Of a DNA stretch of 64,000 nt, positions 1-11,075 are shown one piece after another (the first letter of the stretch is position 1; each line of letters opens with the position of its first letter). Source of the DNA: Mytilus trossulus (taxonomy: Eukaryota; Mollusca; Bivalvia; Mytilida; Mytilidae); assembly GCF_036588685.1 (NCBI RefSeq), contig NC_086382.1, positions 68,060,929-68,124,928 on the forward strand, in the 5' to 3' direction. The translations under genes and the position numbers were made by a program. The notes under the pieces are model-generated. The model was not told the origin of the DNA, did not search any database, and saw nothing but the letters and a program-made list of their open reading frames with translations.

Positions 1-652
1 AAAACACAAGTGCGAATTCTTTTACCACCAGTAAGTCGCCGCGGGTGCAATCCTAACTTACGCGCTGCTTTGCTTTTTTCTCCTTTTGAAATTTTTTCCC
101 CGCTGACCGAAGCCGATATTACATGCATAGCATTACGTGCATCATAATTTCTTTTCTGTTTTGTTTCATGTACAAATCCCTTTATGTTTTCTAAGACCTT
201 TTCAGAGAGAGATGGACTCTGCTGTTTTAAAAATTGTTTTGCTGTTGGTGACACACACATATAGTGCTTGAGTATAGCTTGCTTTTTACTTGGAGATGCT
301 GGTAGAGCGTCCTTAAGCCTTTTAAGTGCCCTGCATTTGGCCATCTTATTTTTAAATATTGCATTTGGAATTTCGTCATTTTGAGTATGTTGTTGTCTAA
401 CATTTTGTGTTTTGTCTCGTGACCGACGTTTGTATTGATTCAGTTTTTCTTTCTGTTCTTTCATTTTCTGTCTTTGATTTCTTTTATATAAAGCGCTTTT
501 GGAAACCTCACTTTTCGGACTTCTGATTCGGCTTGTGTTGTATTTTTCTTTATATTTATTGTAACTTTTATTTTTCTGCTCTTTTCTTTTTAGTTTCTTC
601 ATCTCTTTACAATGTTTAATTCTCTCAGTCTCGGACAAGAAATTCTTCTGTT
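1..652 (-). CDS. Partial exon: lysine/arginine-rich protein of unknown function, runs off the window edge
   Basis: Read on the minus strand, the frame is open from a UAA at 675-677 down to base 1, over 210 codons with no stop. A splice acceptor (AATTGCAG) ends at 653, so the exon probably begins at 652. The product is very basic, with runs such as KEMKKLKRKEQKNK and YKRNQRQKMKEQKEK that are likely helical or coiled. A less basic part follows (ALKRLKDALPASPSKK, then SPSLSEKVLENIKGFVHETKQ). From memory this layout resembles a family of uncharacterised, highly multicopy invertebrate proteins that may be transposon-derived; I recognise no named domain. The N-terminus and C-terminus both lie outside what can be seen. 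Codon use is unremarkable. It could be a host gene or a transposon remnant. Confidence 0.55.
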
Positions 653-1024
653 CTGCAATTAATATTTTACCTATTTATTGACAAATTACCATATGTTTTT
701 TTTTTATTTAAGATAATTATTCATTTTCTATTTGATTATAACTACTAATATATATTGCAGTTCTTAACGTGGTTTCTATACTATGATACTATGATTCTAT
801 TTGTTTTCGAAATTTGTAATTTGGTTATTTTGTTTTGTCCTCTGATCTTAAAACATGAAATCGAACCGTACTTGTTATTTAAAATAAAATAATGAAATAT
901 CATTCATATATCATATGATAATACGAACTGCTTTCAATTTCGATGGCCTAGGAGGGTGATTTGCCTAATGAGTCCATATAAAGTGATAAAAAGCCTGGCG
1001 ACTTTAAGATAAGCTCGTGGCGAG
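653..1024. other. AT-rich intergenic or intronic sequence, no gene seen
   Basis: No ORF, RNA or recognised repeat. If the ORF at 1-652 is an exon, this is its upstream intron on the minus strand. Confidence 0.5.
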
Positions 1025-1247
1025 ATTTGTTCGACTCCGATCCTAATCGGTTATTGCAAATATTTTAACTTAAGGTCGCCTGATGTCCGGCTTCTCCTAC
1101 ATATGATGACAGGTCAATAGAAAACAACAAATGTCGCTTATACATGAAGTGGTGTTTAATACCAAAACAAAGAACAAATTTATAGAAATAAGGCGACCTT
1201 AAGTTAAAATATTTGCAATAACCGATTAGGATCGGAGTCGAACAAAT
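1025..1247. repeat. Perfect 57-bp inverted repeat around a 109-bp spacer
   Basis: The arm at 1025-1081 (starts ATTTGTTCGACTCCGATCC, ends AAGGTCGCCT) is the exact reverse complement of 1191-1247. The arms would form a long hairpin. No target-site duplication is clear, so this may be a foldback or MITE-like element or a local inverted duplication. The small ORF across it is an artefact of the palindrome. Confidence 0.85.
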
Positions 1248-2100
1248 TTGAAAACACATATATGTATAGCGTCCTGAATCAAAAACGTTCAAAACGTAAG
1301 AAAATCGTTCAGTGGACAAACTTGCAAGACATTTGTTTTGTTAAAAAACGTAGTCATTTCGACTTAACAGCTTATCAACAAGTATGTTATCGTATTGTGC
1401 GTTAAAAGCACAATTACGTATAAGCACTATTTTCTATGCTACAAATTGAGTATTTAATATAATGACGTTGAAACTGACAGTGTTTTGGTAAAAAGCGGCG
1501 AAATTGGACATTGGACAATCTTGCAAGACATTTTCCCGAAGCCAATGCGTTTTTATTTGTGGTGCGAGTGCTGTAAAATTCCGGATTTGAAATGGTCTAT
1601 GTAAGCACATTTTTAGGAATAATTCATAAAAACTAAATTTTATATCATTTGATATTTTAAAAAGCGATAACTTTTGATAACTTACCATTTGTGGAAACCT
1701 GACCATGGCGAGGATTATTCATTTTTGAAAAAATCAGCTTTGACCGTTCCATCAACACAAAAAACAGCAATGACGTCATAAATTATATATGACGTTTATC
1801 ATTCATGCGAATTTTCGCGGATTTTAAAATCTTTCTTAGACCACAAAAATTCCCGCAAAAGTTAACTTGCGAATAATTTGTTACGTCTGACACGCATATT
1901 TTTGACGTTTTAGCAATATTTGTATCATTATTTGTAACTATTATGAAAAGTTAAAGATTTCTTTTTTATATTTTTGGAAACAGTAATACCTGCCTAATCT
2001 ATGGATATGAATTTCATAAAGCTGAACTATCTAGATTTCACAGAAAAGCTTTTTATCAAACTGCTCTGTCGCATTTCACGGCATTGACGCAATAACGTGC
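1248..2100. other. Intergenic, nothing recognised
   Basis: AT-rich sequence with short incidental ORFs lacking any recognisable domain, splice context or codon bias. Confidence 0.5.
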
Positions 2101-2728
2101 TTAAGGGCATACGATACAGTTTTGATCCTGTATTTACAAGTTCATGAAAATTTGCATATAGGCAATTTTTGACCTGATTAAATCAAATATGTAATAAAAA
2201 ATATACCTTCATGTGCTACTTTTTGAGTAAAATGAGGTCGAAATTTTGTATATTTGCTCGAATTTCAGATTTGTGTCCGTAATTTCTTTTTCGAAAGAAA
2301 GACATAACTTCTTTGTTATAAAAGATAAGCACAAATTGTTTTTTGTTAAATAATCGGTAATTTCTGTATTTTATAAATATCTTTAAAAAATATGCAATTT
2401 TTTATTCAGAAATAACTCATATTTATCAAATGTTCATAATTTGAGGAAAAACGTAATTTTTTTACTGCATGTTTATCAAAACTAAAAAAAATCCTCTATT
2501 TACAGTTTTATAAAATTTGGGTCACATAATCTATCTGCAAAATTAAACAAAATGCCGTTTTGAAAAATAGGGGTCCATGAACTAGTTTTCGAATTAAATC
2601 AGTTTGAATGATAAAAATCAGTCGAAAAATGCATCTTTTCCCGATATGTCACAGTTTGACGTCGCGAAAATAACAAATTACGCTAGCAACGTCATTACCT
2701 TCACTGTAACTGTATCGTATGCCCTTAA
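2101..2728. mobile_element. TTAA-flanked MITE with about 21-bp terminal inverted repeats
   Basis: The left end TTAAGGGCATACGATACAG is repeated in inverse at the right end (CTGTATCGTATGCCCTTAA), and TTAA sits at both tips. That is the signature of piggyBac-type TTAA targeting or of TIRs that begin with TTAA. Nothing inside encodes a transposase; the short ORF starting at 2604 crosses the right end and is not convincing. A second, reverse-oriented and interrupted copy lies at 13,843-15,777, which confirms that the unit is dispersed. Confidence 0.75.
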
Positions 2729-3770
2729 CGTCTATATATACATTTTTTTGTACTTTGTAAGTTCAGAACCACCGATCATATACTACCTAAAGAAACAGGA
2801 CGATGTAATGGTACATGGAAAAGGAAATGAATTAAGTTTGAAATGTAACCATAACTGTTTTGTTAATGAATTTCATTGTATTCTGGAACTTAAAAAAAAC
2901 CCATATGAAATTGACAGGAAAAACCTTAGATCAAAATGTGTGGCAAACACCATAAAATGAAATTATAAGTCATACAAATACGTATAGATTTGGAAAACTT
3001 AGATTTAAACGCAAAATAAACAAATTAATAATTGATGCATTCGTTCTATAGACAATAACATAACTCCCATTTTGTATATATATTGAACATAATTGCTTCA
3101 TAATGATATATATGTACATGTATGTGGGTATTTACTGATAATTGATGTATGCTTTTGCGTATGGTGTTATTATAGATTACACGCATAGATAAGTTTGTTT
3201 ACATTGCTTTAAAAATAAAGGCGATTGGATATGATTTCCAATGAGAAAACTATTAAACAAAATTCAAATTAAGATGATATAAGCAATTATAGCGACCTTT
3301 TGGCCTTTAACAATAAGAAAAAACACAAACCATATAGTTAGCTAAATATATATGAATGTATATATGTGTGACGTTGTTACTTATGGTTTATGAGAATAAA
3401 GATTATTAGTATTGTTCAAATATTAGATATTTTTAGATTATCTTTCTATTTGGTTGCCAACTCTAATACAGCTATGAAACGTATGCAAGAAAGAATTATC
3501 GTTCGTTGTACCGCCACTATAAATTAATATTACTTTTATTTCAAATGAAGAGCATAAAGACATCGATAACAAATAGGCTATATTTATTCATATAAAAGAT
3601 GTCATTATAAATGACCATTGCGAGGTAAACCCTTTGAAAATTCACAGAAAGACAGATCTCTATACTCAATAGTTACAGAGATGATAATATTTACAATATG
3701 TGTGAAAATTACAAAAATAACTATGTTTTAAACAGGAGACCAATACTTGATAAGTAGTGATGTTTAAAAC
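2729..3770. other. Intergenic, nothing recognised
   Basis: Very AT-rich. I see no gene, RNA gene or clear repeat. Confidence 0.5.
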
Positions 3771-4050
3771 CATGTCGCAAAGCCAGGAGCCTGTCATTCA
3801 GAGGTTATGTTTTGTTCCTGTATACATTGTATATCATATTTATTTTTAGTTTATATTGGTTTGTTCATTTTTCAAGCTGTTAGTTTTTCTCGTTAGGAAT
3901 TGTTAAACATTATTCGTTTTGAGGCTCTAGATTTTTACCAGACACTAGTTAGCTTTTTTAGCGCGTTATGTAAATATGGGATTTTGCTCAATGTTTTTGG
4001 ACGTGTTGAGCCTATAGTTGCTTACATGAACCTTGAACGCCATTTGATTT
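3771..4050 (+). repeat. Dispersed repeat fragment (CAGGAGCCTGTCATTCAG family)
   Basis: The sequence from CCAGGAGCCTGTCATTCAG to the TTGAGCCTATAGTTG region resembles, from memory, a dispersed mussel repeat. It is cut near 4050 by the next element, and no coding potential is visible. Confidence 0.35.
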
Positions 4051-4051
4051 A

Positions 4052-4840
4052 GAGTTGTCTGATCAAGATACTGTGAATCGCGGCTGGAAATTCAAACTTT
4101 ATTTAAAAATTGTAAAGGTATTTATTGAATCACGACCACATATTGTTCAGGAAGCGTCCAAATTCAGCTGTTTCCAACTGCATCTGTTTCGATTATCCTG
4201 TCCTCAATCCGATTCTAATCCGATTTGCATCTTTCGCATGGTTAAAATCGACTGCATCTCTATCGACAGCGTCCTGATTCTACCGAAAGATAATCTAACT
4301 GAGATTAGACAGTGACCAGACAGTGAAACGACGCTGACGGAAGATATCCGTCGCTATATTCGGGATGGTCAGGTACTGTCGGAGCGTAATCCTATCACAG
4401 TTTATGTACCGCTTTGCAAATAGGTTGTCTGAACTCAGTGCTATTGTGTTCTGTAATTGTCGCATTCGGAGAGACCTGGGTGCAATCTGGACTAAAACGG
4501 CAAAAAAATAGCAAAGACAATTTTCTCTAGATCATGCACGTTCGAGGTGATAACATCCAAAAAACGGAGAACACTGTTACGAATTTTTAATCCGATATAT
4601 ATATCAGAATCTGCCACCACCTAGTCACGATTGTAATCCGACGAGACAAACTCGGCTGAATTTCCCCGAATGTATTGGACGCACCTAACTGTCGGAGGTA
4701 CTTGCCAGACCTCTCAGGACCATTCCCGACCCGTAGAAATGTTTTAAGAGCGTATACGACTTCGTTAAAATTTTGGTATCTTAGCGCAGTCTAATCTCAA
4801 ACGGATGCCATAATCGGCATTGTTTGAACGCATCGTTACT
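4052..4840 (+). mobile_element. Diverged copy of the roughly 960-bp TTAA-type DNA element
   Basis: From CTGATCAAGATACTGTGAA to about CATAATCGGCATTGTTTGAAC it aligns along its length with the two halves of the element at 33,270-38,674 that flank the retroelement insertion; the shared block GACAGTGAAACGACGCTGACGG is one example. The left terminus seen in the other copy (GGGGTCACAC) is missing, so this copy is truncated. No transposase is encoded. Confidence 0.65.
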
Positions 4841-5039
4841 GGTGATTGGAGAACCAATATGTTGTAAGCAAGGCATGGTTCTATGCAGTTTCAAATAACA
4901 GCCCTACAAACACCTCATTGATAGTCAAAACGTAATTTTATCCTTGCCCACATGGACACATCATAAACCCGTCTAGACAAAATGATAGATGTTGCGTGCA
5001 ATGGGATATTTGATTGTCTTTTCGATTATTGATATCTGT

Positions 5040-5260
5040 TGTACACACGCGTTAGTTTTTGTTGTCCGTACATTTGTTTTTGTTGTCCGTACACCAAATC
5101 TTTATTGTCGATACATCAGTTTGAGTTGTCCGTACACAAGTTATTTTGTTGTCCGTACATCAGTTTTGTGTTGTCCGTACATTCAGTGTCCGTACATTCA
5201 TTTTGTTGTTGTCCGTACATCAGCTTGCGTTTTTTATACATCAGTCTTAGTTTGCAACGC
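5040..5260 (+). repeat. Degenerate tandem repeat with TTGTCCGTACAT core
   Basis: About nine imperfect units of roughly 20-25 bp share TTGTCCGTACA. Two overlapping frames stay open across the array (4989-5285 and 5039-5263), as expected for a short repeat and not evidence of a gene. The unit contains GTACGGAC on the other strand. Confidence 0.7.
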
Positions 5261-6189
5261 TGATTGGTCAAGTATTAACTTCTGAATTTGTATTGTGATT
5301 GTACAAACAGTCGATTGTTTTCTCACCTTGTAAAACAATCTGATTCAAACTAATTTGAACGATGTCAAATCATTTCTCTACAGTTATAGCATATAACAAT
5401 GCAATCTAGATACGAGTAAAATCTCAGGCAGTACTTTTCAATGTTGATCGATATGATGGTACTAATGCCTTTTTTGGAGTTTGGTAGATCTTTAAATTGG
5501 GATGATTCTTTTTGACAGATGATTCATTATTCCACTGAATGTCTTTATAGACATCTCCTTGTACTGTATAATCAGAGTGCAGCCTCGTCGTACTGTTATG
5601 GTATTGCGTAGGAATATAATGATGATAACCACAATAAAACAGTTACATTAAAACAATAAGATTGATAGTCCTGTAAAAGTCAAATATTATACAGACGGAT
5701 TGTCTAACGGTAGAATGGTACGTTTAAAAATGTTAGATGTAAGTTTAAGGTCTCTCAATATGTGCTGAAAATTTATACTTTAAATGTACATGTTTATGAG
5801 ATATGTGAAATGCAGCATTCATAGATTAATGGTGTCAAATTGATATACTTAATCTCAAAACTTCTAAATGACTCCTTTTGCATCACGCATTTATCTTGTA
5901 GAAAACAAACGATGGTTATGTTATAATGTAGATTTGACGATAGACAGAAAACATCATGCAGGTCAAGTAAAAAAGTAAAAAAAGACCAACTTTAAAATTA
6001 TATCAACATAAAGATAAATAATCTCTACAGAAACTTTAACTGAGCCCGGAGAGTCCATTAGAACATCCTGCAACACTATTGGCACATAATGATATTTCAT
6101 ATGTTTTGTTCTTTGATTTTGTTGTTGTGTTTTGTTTGTTTTTAACAGAAAAATATCATCCAAAATTGCCAACAGCACGTGCCAAATCA
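5261..6189. other. Intergenic, nothing recognised
   Basis: No supported gene. The minus-strand ORF at 5963-6190 has no recognisable feature. Confidence 0.5.
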
Positions 6190-6335
6190 TATCCTATTCG
6201 AACCAGATAACTTTGAAAAACATACCCTGTTCTAGATAAAAAAATTTGAAAAAAATACCCTGTTCTAAATAGAAAAATTGAAAGACATACCCTGTTCTGA
6301 CACCCTAAAAAAATATGCACCGAGAATGATCCTGT
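6190..6335 (+). repeat. Degenerate leader of the minisatellite (ATACCCTGTTCTAG units)
   Basis: Three or more decayed units of about 40 bp carry CATACCCTGTTCTAGA or close variants. They share TGTTCTAGA with the 39-bp array that follows and look like its diverged edge. Confidence 0.6.
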
Positions 6336-9300
6336 TCTAGACCATATAAAGTAGATGTTGTTCTAGACCTGGGTTCTAGACCATATAAAGTAGATGTTGT
6401 TCTAGACCTGGGTTCTAGACCATATAAAGTAGATGTTGTTCTAGACCTGGGTTCTAGACCATATAAAGTAGATGTTGTTCTAGACCTGGGTTCTAGACCA
6501 TATAAAGTAGACGTTGTTCTAGAACTGGGTTCTAGACCATATAAAGTAGATGTTGTTCTAGACCTGGGTTCAAGACCATATAAAGTAGACGTTGTTCTAG
6601 ACCTGGGTTCTAGACCATATAAAGTAGATGTTGTTCTAGACCTGGGTTCTAGACCATATAAAGTAGACGTTGTTCTAGACCTGGGTTCTAGACCATATAA
6701 AGTAGATGTTGTTCTAGACCTTGGTTCTAGACCATATTAAGTAGATGTTATTCTAGACCTGGGTTCTAGACCATATAACGTAGATGTTGTTCTAGACCTG
6801 GGTTCTAGACCATATCAAGTATATGTTGTTCTAGACCTGGGTTCTAGACCATATAAAGTAGACGTTGTTCTAGACCTGGGTTCTAGACCATATAAAGTAG
6901 ATGTTGTTCTAGACCTGGGTTCTAGACCATATAAAGTAGATGTTGTTCTAGACCTGGGTTCTAGACCATATAAAGTAGATGTTGTTCTAGACCTGGGTTC
7001 TAGACCATATAAAGTAGATGTTGTTCTAGACCTGGGTTCTAGACCATATAAAGTAGATGTTGTTCTAGACATGGGTTCTAGACCATATAAAGTAGACGTT
7101 CTTCTAGACCTGGGTTCTAGACCATATAAAGTAGACGTTGTTCTAGACCTGGGTTCTAGACCATATAAAGTAGACGTTGTTCTAGACCTGGGTTCTAGAC
7201 CATATAAAGTAGACGTTGTTCTAGACCTGGGTTCTAGACCATCTAAAGTAGATGTTGTTCTAGACCTGGGTTCTAGACCATATAAAGTAGATGTTGTTCT
7301 AGACCTGGGTTCTAGACCATATAAAGAAGATGTTGTTCTAGACCTGGGTTCTAGACCATATAAAGTAGACGTTGTTCTAGACCTGGGTTCTAGACCATAT
7401 AAAGTAGATGTTGTTCTAGACATGGGTTCCAGACCATATAAAGTAGACGTTGTTCTAGACCTTGGTTCTAGACCATATAAAGTAGACGTTGTTCTAGACC
7501 TGGGTCCTAGACCATATAAAGTAGACGTTGTTCTAGACCTGGGTTCTAGACCATATAAAGTAGACGTTGTTCTAGACCTGGGTTCTAGACCATATAAAGT
7601 AGATGTTGTTCTAGACCTGGGTTTAAGACCATATAAAGTAGATGTTGTTCTAGACCTGGGTTCTAGACCATATAAAGTAGATGTTGTTTTAGACCTGGGT
7701 TCTAGACCATATAAAGTAGATGTTGTTCTAGATTTGGGTTCTAGACCATATAAAGTAGACGTTGTTCTAGACCTGGGTTCTAGACCATATAAAGTAGATG
7801 TTGTTCTAGACCTGGGTTCTAGACCATATAAAGTAGATGTTGTTTTAGACCTGGGTTCTAGACCATATAAAGTAGATGTTGTTCTAGATTTGGGTTCTAG
7901 ACCATATAAAGTAGACGTTGTTCTAGACCTGGTTTCTAGACCATATAAAGTAGGCGGTGTTCTAGACCTGGGTTCTAGACCATATAAAGTAGACGTTGTT
8001 CTAGACCTAGGTTCTAGACCATATACAGTAGACGTTGTTCTAGACCTGGGTTCTAGACCATATAAAGTAGATGTTGTTCTAGACCTGGGTTCTAGACCAT
8101 ATAAAGTAGACGTTGTTCTAGACCTGGGTTCTAGACCATATAAAGTAGATGTTGTTCTAGACCTGGGTTCTAGACCATATAAAGTAGATGTACATGTTGT
8201 TCTAGACCTTGGTTCTAGACCATATAAAGTAAACGTTGTTCTAGACCTGGGTTTTCGACCATATAAAGTAGATGTTGTTCTAGACCTGGGTTCTAGACCA
8301 TATAAAGTAGATGTTGTTCTAGACCTGGGTTCTAGACCATATAAAATAGATGTTGTTCTAGACCTAGGTTCTAGACCATATAAAGTAGATGTTGTTCTAG
8401 ACCTGGGTTCTAGACCATATAAAGTAGACGTTGTTCTAGACCTGGGTTCTAGACCATATAAAGTAGATGTTGTTTTAGACCTGGGTTCTAGACCTTATAA
8501 AGTAGACGTTGTTCTAGACCTGACCATATAAAGTAGATGTTGTTCTAGACCTGGGTTCTAGACCATATAAAGTAGATGTTGTTCTAGACCTGGGTTCTAG
8601 ACCATATAAAGTAGATGTTGATCTAGACCTGGGTTCTAGACCATATAAAGTAGACGTTGTTCTAGACCTGGGTTCTAGACCATATAAAGTAGATGTTGTT
8701 CTAGACCTGGGTTCTAGACTGTATAAAGTAGACGTTGTTCTAGACCTGGGTTCTAGACCATATAAAGTAGATGTTATTCTAAACCTGGGTTCTAGACCAA
8801 ATAAAGTATAGATGTTGTTCTGGACCTGGGTTCTAGACCATATAAAGTAGATGTTGTTTTAGACCTGGGTTCTAGACCATATAAAGTAGATGTTGTTCTA
8901 GATTTGGGTTCTAGACCATATAAAGTAGACGTTGTTCTAGACCTGGGTTCTAGACCATATAAAGTAGATGTTGTTCTAGACCTGGGTTCTAGACCATATA
9001 AAGTAGATGTTGTTTTAGACCTGGGTTCTAGACCATATAAAGTAGATGTTGTTCTAGATTTGGGTTCTAGACCATATAAAGTAGACGTTGTTCTAGACCT
9101 GGTTTCTAGACCATATAAAGTAGGCGGTGTTCTAGACCTGGGTTCTAGACCATATAAAGTAGACGTTGTTCTAGACCTAGGTTCTAGACCATATACAGTA
9201 GACGTTGTTCTAGACCTGGGTTCTAGACCATATAAAGTAGATGTTGTTCTAGACCTGGGTTCTAGACCATATAAAGTAGACGTTGTTCTAGACCTGGGTT

Positions 9301-10095
9301 CTAGACCATATAAAGTAGATGTTGTTCTAGACCTGGGTTCTAGACCATATAAAGTAGATGTACATGTTGTTCTAGACCTTGGTTCTAGACCATATAAAGT
9401 AAACGTTGTTCTAGACCTGGGTTTTCGACCATATAAAGTAGATGTTGTTCTAGACCTGGGTTCTAGACCATATAAAGTAGATGTTGTTCTAGACCTGGGT
9501 TCTAGACCATATAAAATAGATGTTGTTCTAGACCTAGGTTCTAGACCATATAAAGTAGATGTTGTTCTAGACCTGGGTTCTAGACCATATAAAGTAGACG
9601 TTGTTCTAGACCTGGGTTCTAGACCATATAAAGTAGATGTTGTTTTAGACCTGGGTTCTAGACCTTATAAAGTAGACGTTGTTCTAGACCTGACCATATA
9701 AAGTAGATGTTGTTCTAGACCTGGGTTCTAGACCATATAAAGTAGATGTTGTTCTAGACCTGGGTTCTAGACCATATAAAGTAGATGTTGATCTAGACCT
9801 GGGTTCTAGACCATATAAAGTAGACGTTGTTCTAGACCTGGGTTCTAGACCATATAAAGTAGATGTTGTTCTAGACCTGGGTTCTAGACTGTATAAAGTA
9901 GACGTTGTTCTAGACCTGGGTTCTAGACCATATAAAGTAGATGTTATTCTAAACCTGGGTTCTAGACCAAATAAAGTATAGATGTTGTTCTGGACCTGGG
10001 TTCTAGACCATATAAAGTAGATGTTGTTTTAGACCTGGGTTCTAGACCATATAAAGTAGATGTTGTTCTAGACCTGGGTTCTAGACTGTATCTTA
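6336..10095 (+). repeat. 39-bp minisatellite, about 96 units, with 1,170-bp higher-order repeat
   Basis: The unit is 39 bp, for example TTCTAGACCATATAAAGTAG followed by ATGTTGTTCTAGACCTGGG, and holds two TCTAGA sites. Because 39 is divisible by three, long frames open on both strands. The plus strand gives a 13-residue repeat GSRPYKVDVVLDL (7071-8531 and 8904-9701); the minus strand gives SRTTSTLYGLEPR (6815-7423). No promoter, splice site or non-repeat coding flank supports translation. Rare variants recur exactly 1,170 bp apart: TAGGCGGTG at 7951 and 9121, GTTTTCGACC at 8251 and 9421, ATGTTGTTTTAG at 7681, 8851 and 10021. A 30-unit block has therefore been duplicated recently. Confidence 0.95.
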
Positions 10096-10262
10096 AACAG
10101 TTAAATAAGCGATCCTGTTCTAGACAAATATTTTTGTCTGAAGAAAGACCATGATCTCACGGGCAGGGCATGCAAAGGGGACCCTGTACTAACCAGCAGG
10201 ACATGAAAAAGAGACCCTGTCCTAACCAGCAGGGCATGAAAAAGCGACCCTGAAAAATTATA
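10096..10262 (+). repeat. Short tandem repeat (AACCAGCAGGGCATGAAAAA units)
   Basis: Three units of about 43 bp carry ACCCTGTNCTAACCAGCAGG and GCATGAAAAAGNGACC. They directly follow the minisatellite and share its ACCCTGT motif, which suggests one larger repetitive structure from 6190 to 10,262. Confidence 0.6.
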
Positions 10263-10393
10263 ACCTTAAAAAACAACACTTCTATAGAACAGTCAAAAAA
10301 AGATACTGAAAAAGAAACTGCCAAATAAGTGAATAGAAGTTTGTCACGAATCATCTATTTCAAACATTAAAAATCAAAAGGCTTTTTTTGGAT

Positions 10394-10990
10394 CAATATA
10401 ATAAAATGGGGAATGTATCAAAGAGACAACAACCCGGTCATAGAAAAAAACAACAGCAGAAGGTCACCAACAGGTCTTCAACGTTACGAGAAATTCCCGC
10501 ACCCGGATACGTCCTTCAGCTGGCCCCTAAACAAATATATACTAGTTCATTATCACTGAACTAGTATATATAGTCTCTTATTATTAAATAAGAACGCCAT
10601 ACTAATTTCCAAATTGTACACTAACACTAAAATTAAAATAACAAAGACCAGAGGCTCCTGACTTGGGACAGGCGCAAAAATGCGGCGGGGTTAAACATGT
10701 TTATGAGATCTCAACCCTCCCCCTATACCTCTAGCCAATGTAGAAAAGTAAACGCATAACAATACGTACATTTAAAATTCAATTCAAGAGAAGTCCGAGT
10801 CTGATGTCAGCAGATGTAACCAAAGAAAATAAACAAAATGACAATCATACATAAATAACAACATACTACTAGCAGTTAACTGACATGCCAGCTACAGACT
10901 TCAATTAAACTGATTTAAAGATTATGATTTCATCATATGAATATCAGGCACAATCCTTTCCGTTAGGGGTTTAGTATCATACATGATAAA
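10394..10990 (-). mobile_element. 5'-truncated Naiad Penelope-like element (3' UTR and tail only)
   Basis: It aligns with 33,440-34,012 of the near-intact element. It keeps the tail (GGGGAATGTATCAAAGAGAC), the GCGAGAAATTCCCGCACCCGG-like block and the region that forms the SECIS hairpin in the intact copy, and stops inside the 5' half of that hairpin. That is a typical truncated retrotransposition product. At 10,537-10,573 a 15-bp inverted repeat replaces the colinear sequence of the intact element. Confidence 0.85.
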
Positions 10991-11075
10991 TATGTAACGA
11001 AAGTGAAACTGAATATAGTTTTCAGAAAATATGAATCTATTTATAGCTGTAGGTATATTGTACAGGTAACACGTC

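Noticed and set aside
7071..8531. 486-codon ORF of 13-residue repeats as a protein gene
   Set aside because: It is wholly inside a 39-bp minisatellite whose length is a multiple of three; the other strand is open too, and there is no non-repeat coding flank.
6336..10095. CRISPR array
   Set aside because: Units are contiguous 39-bp repeats without unique spacers, in eukaryotic DNA.
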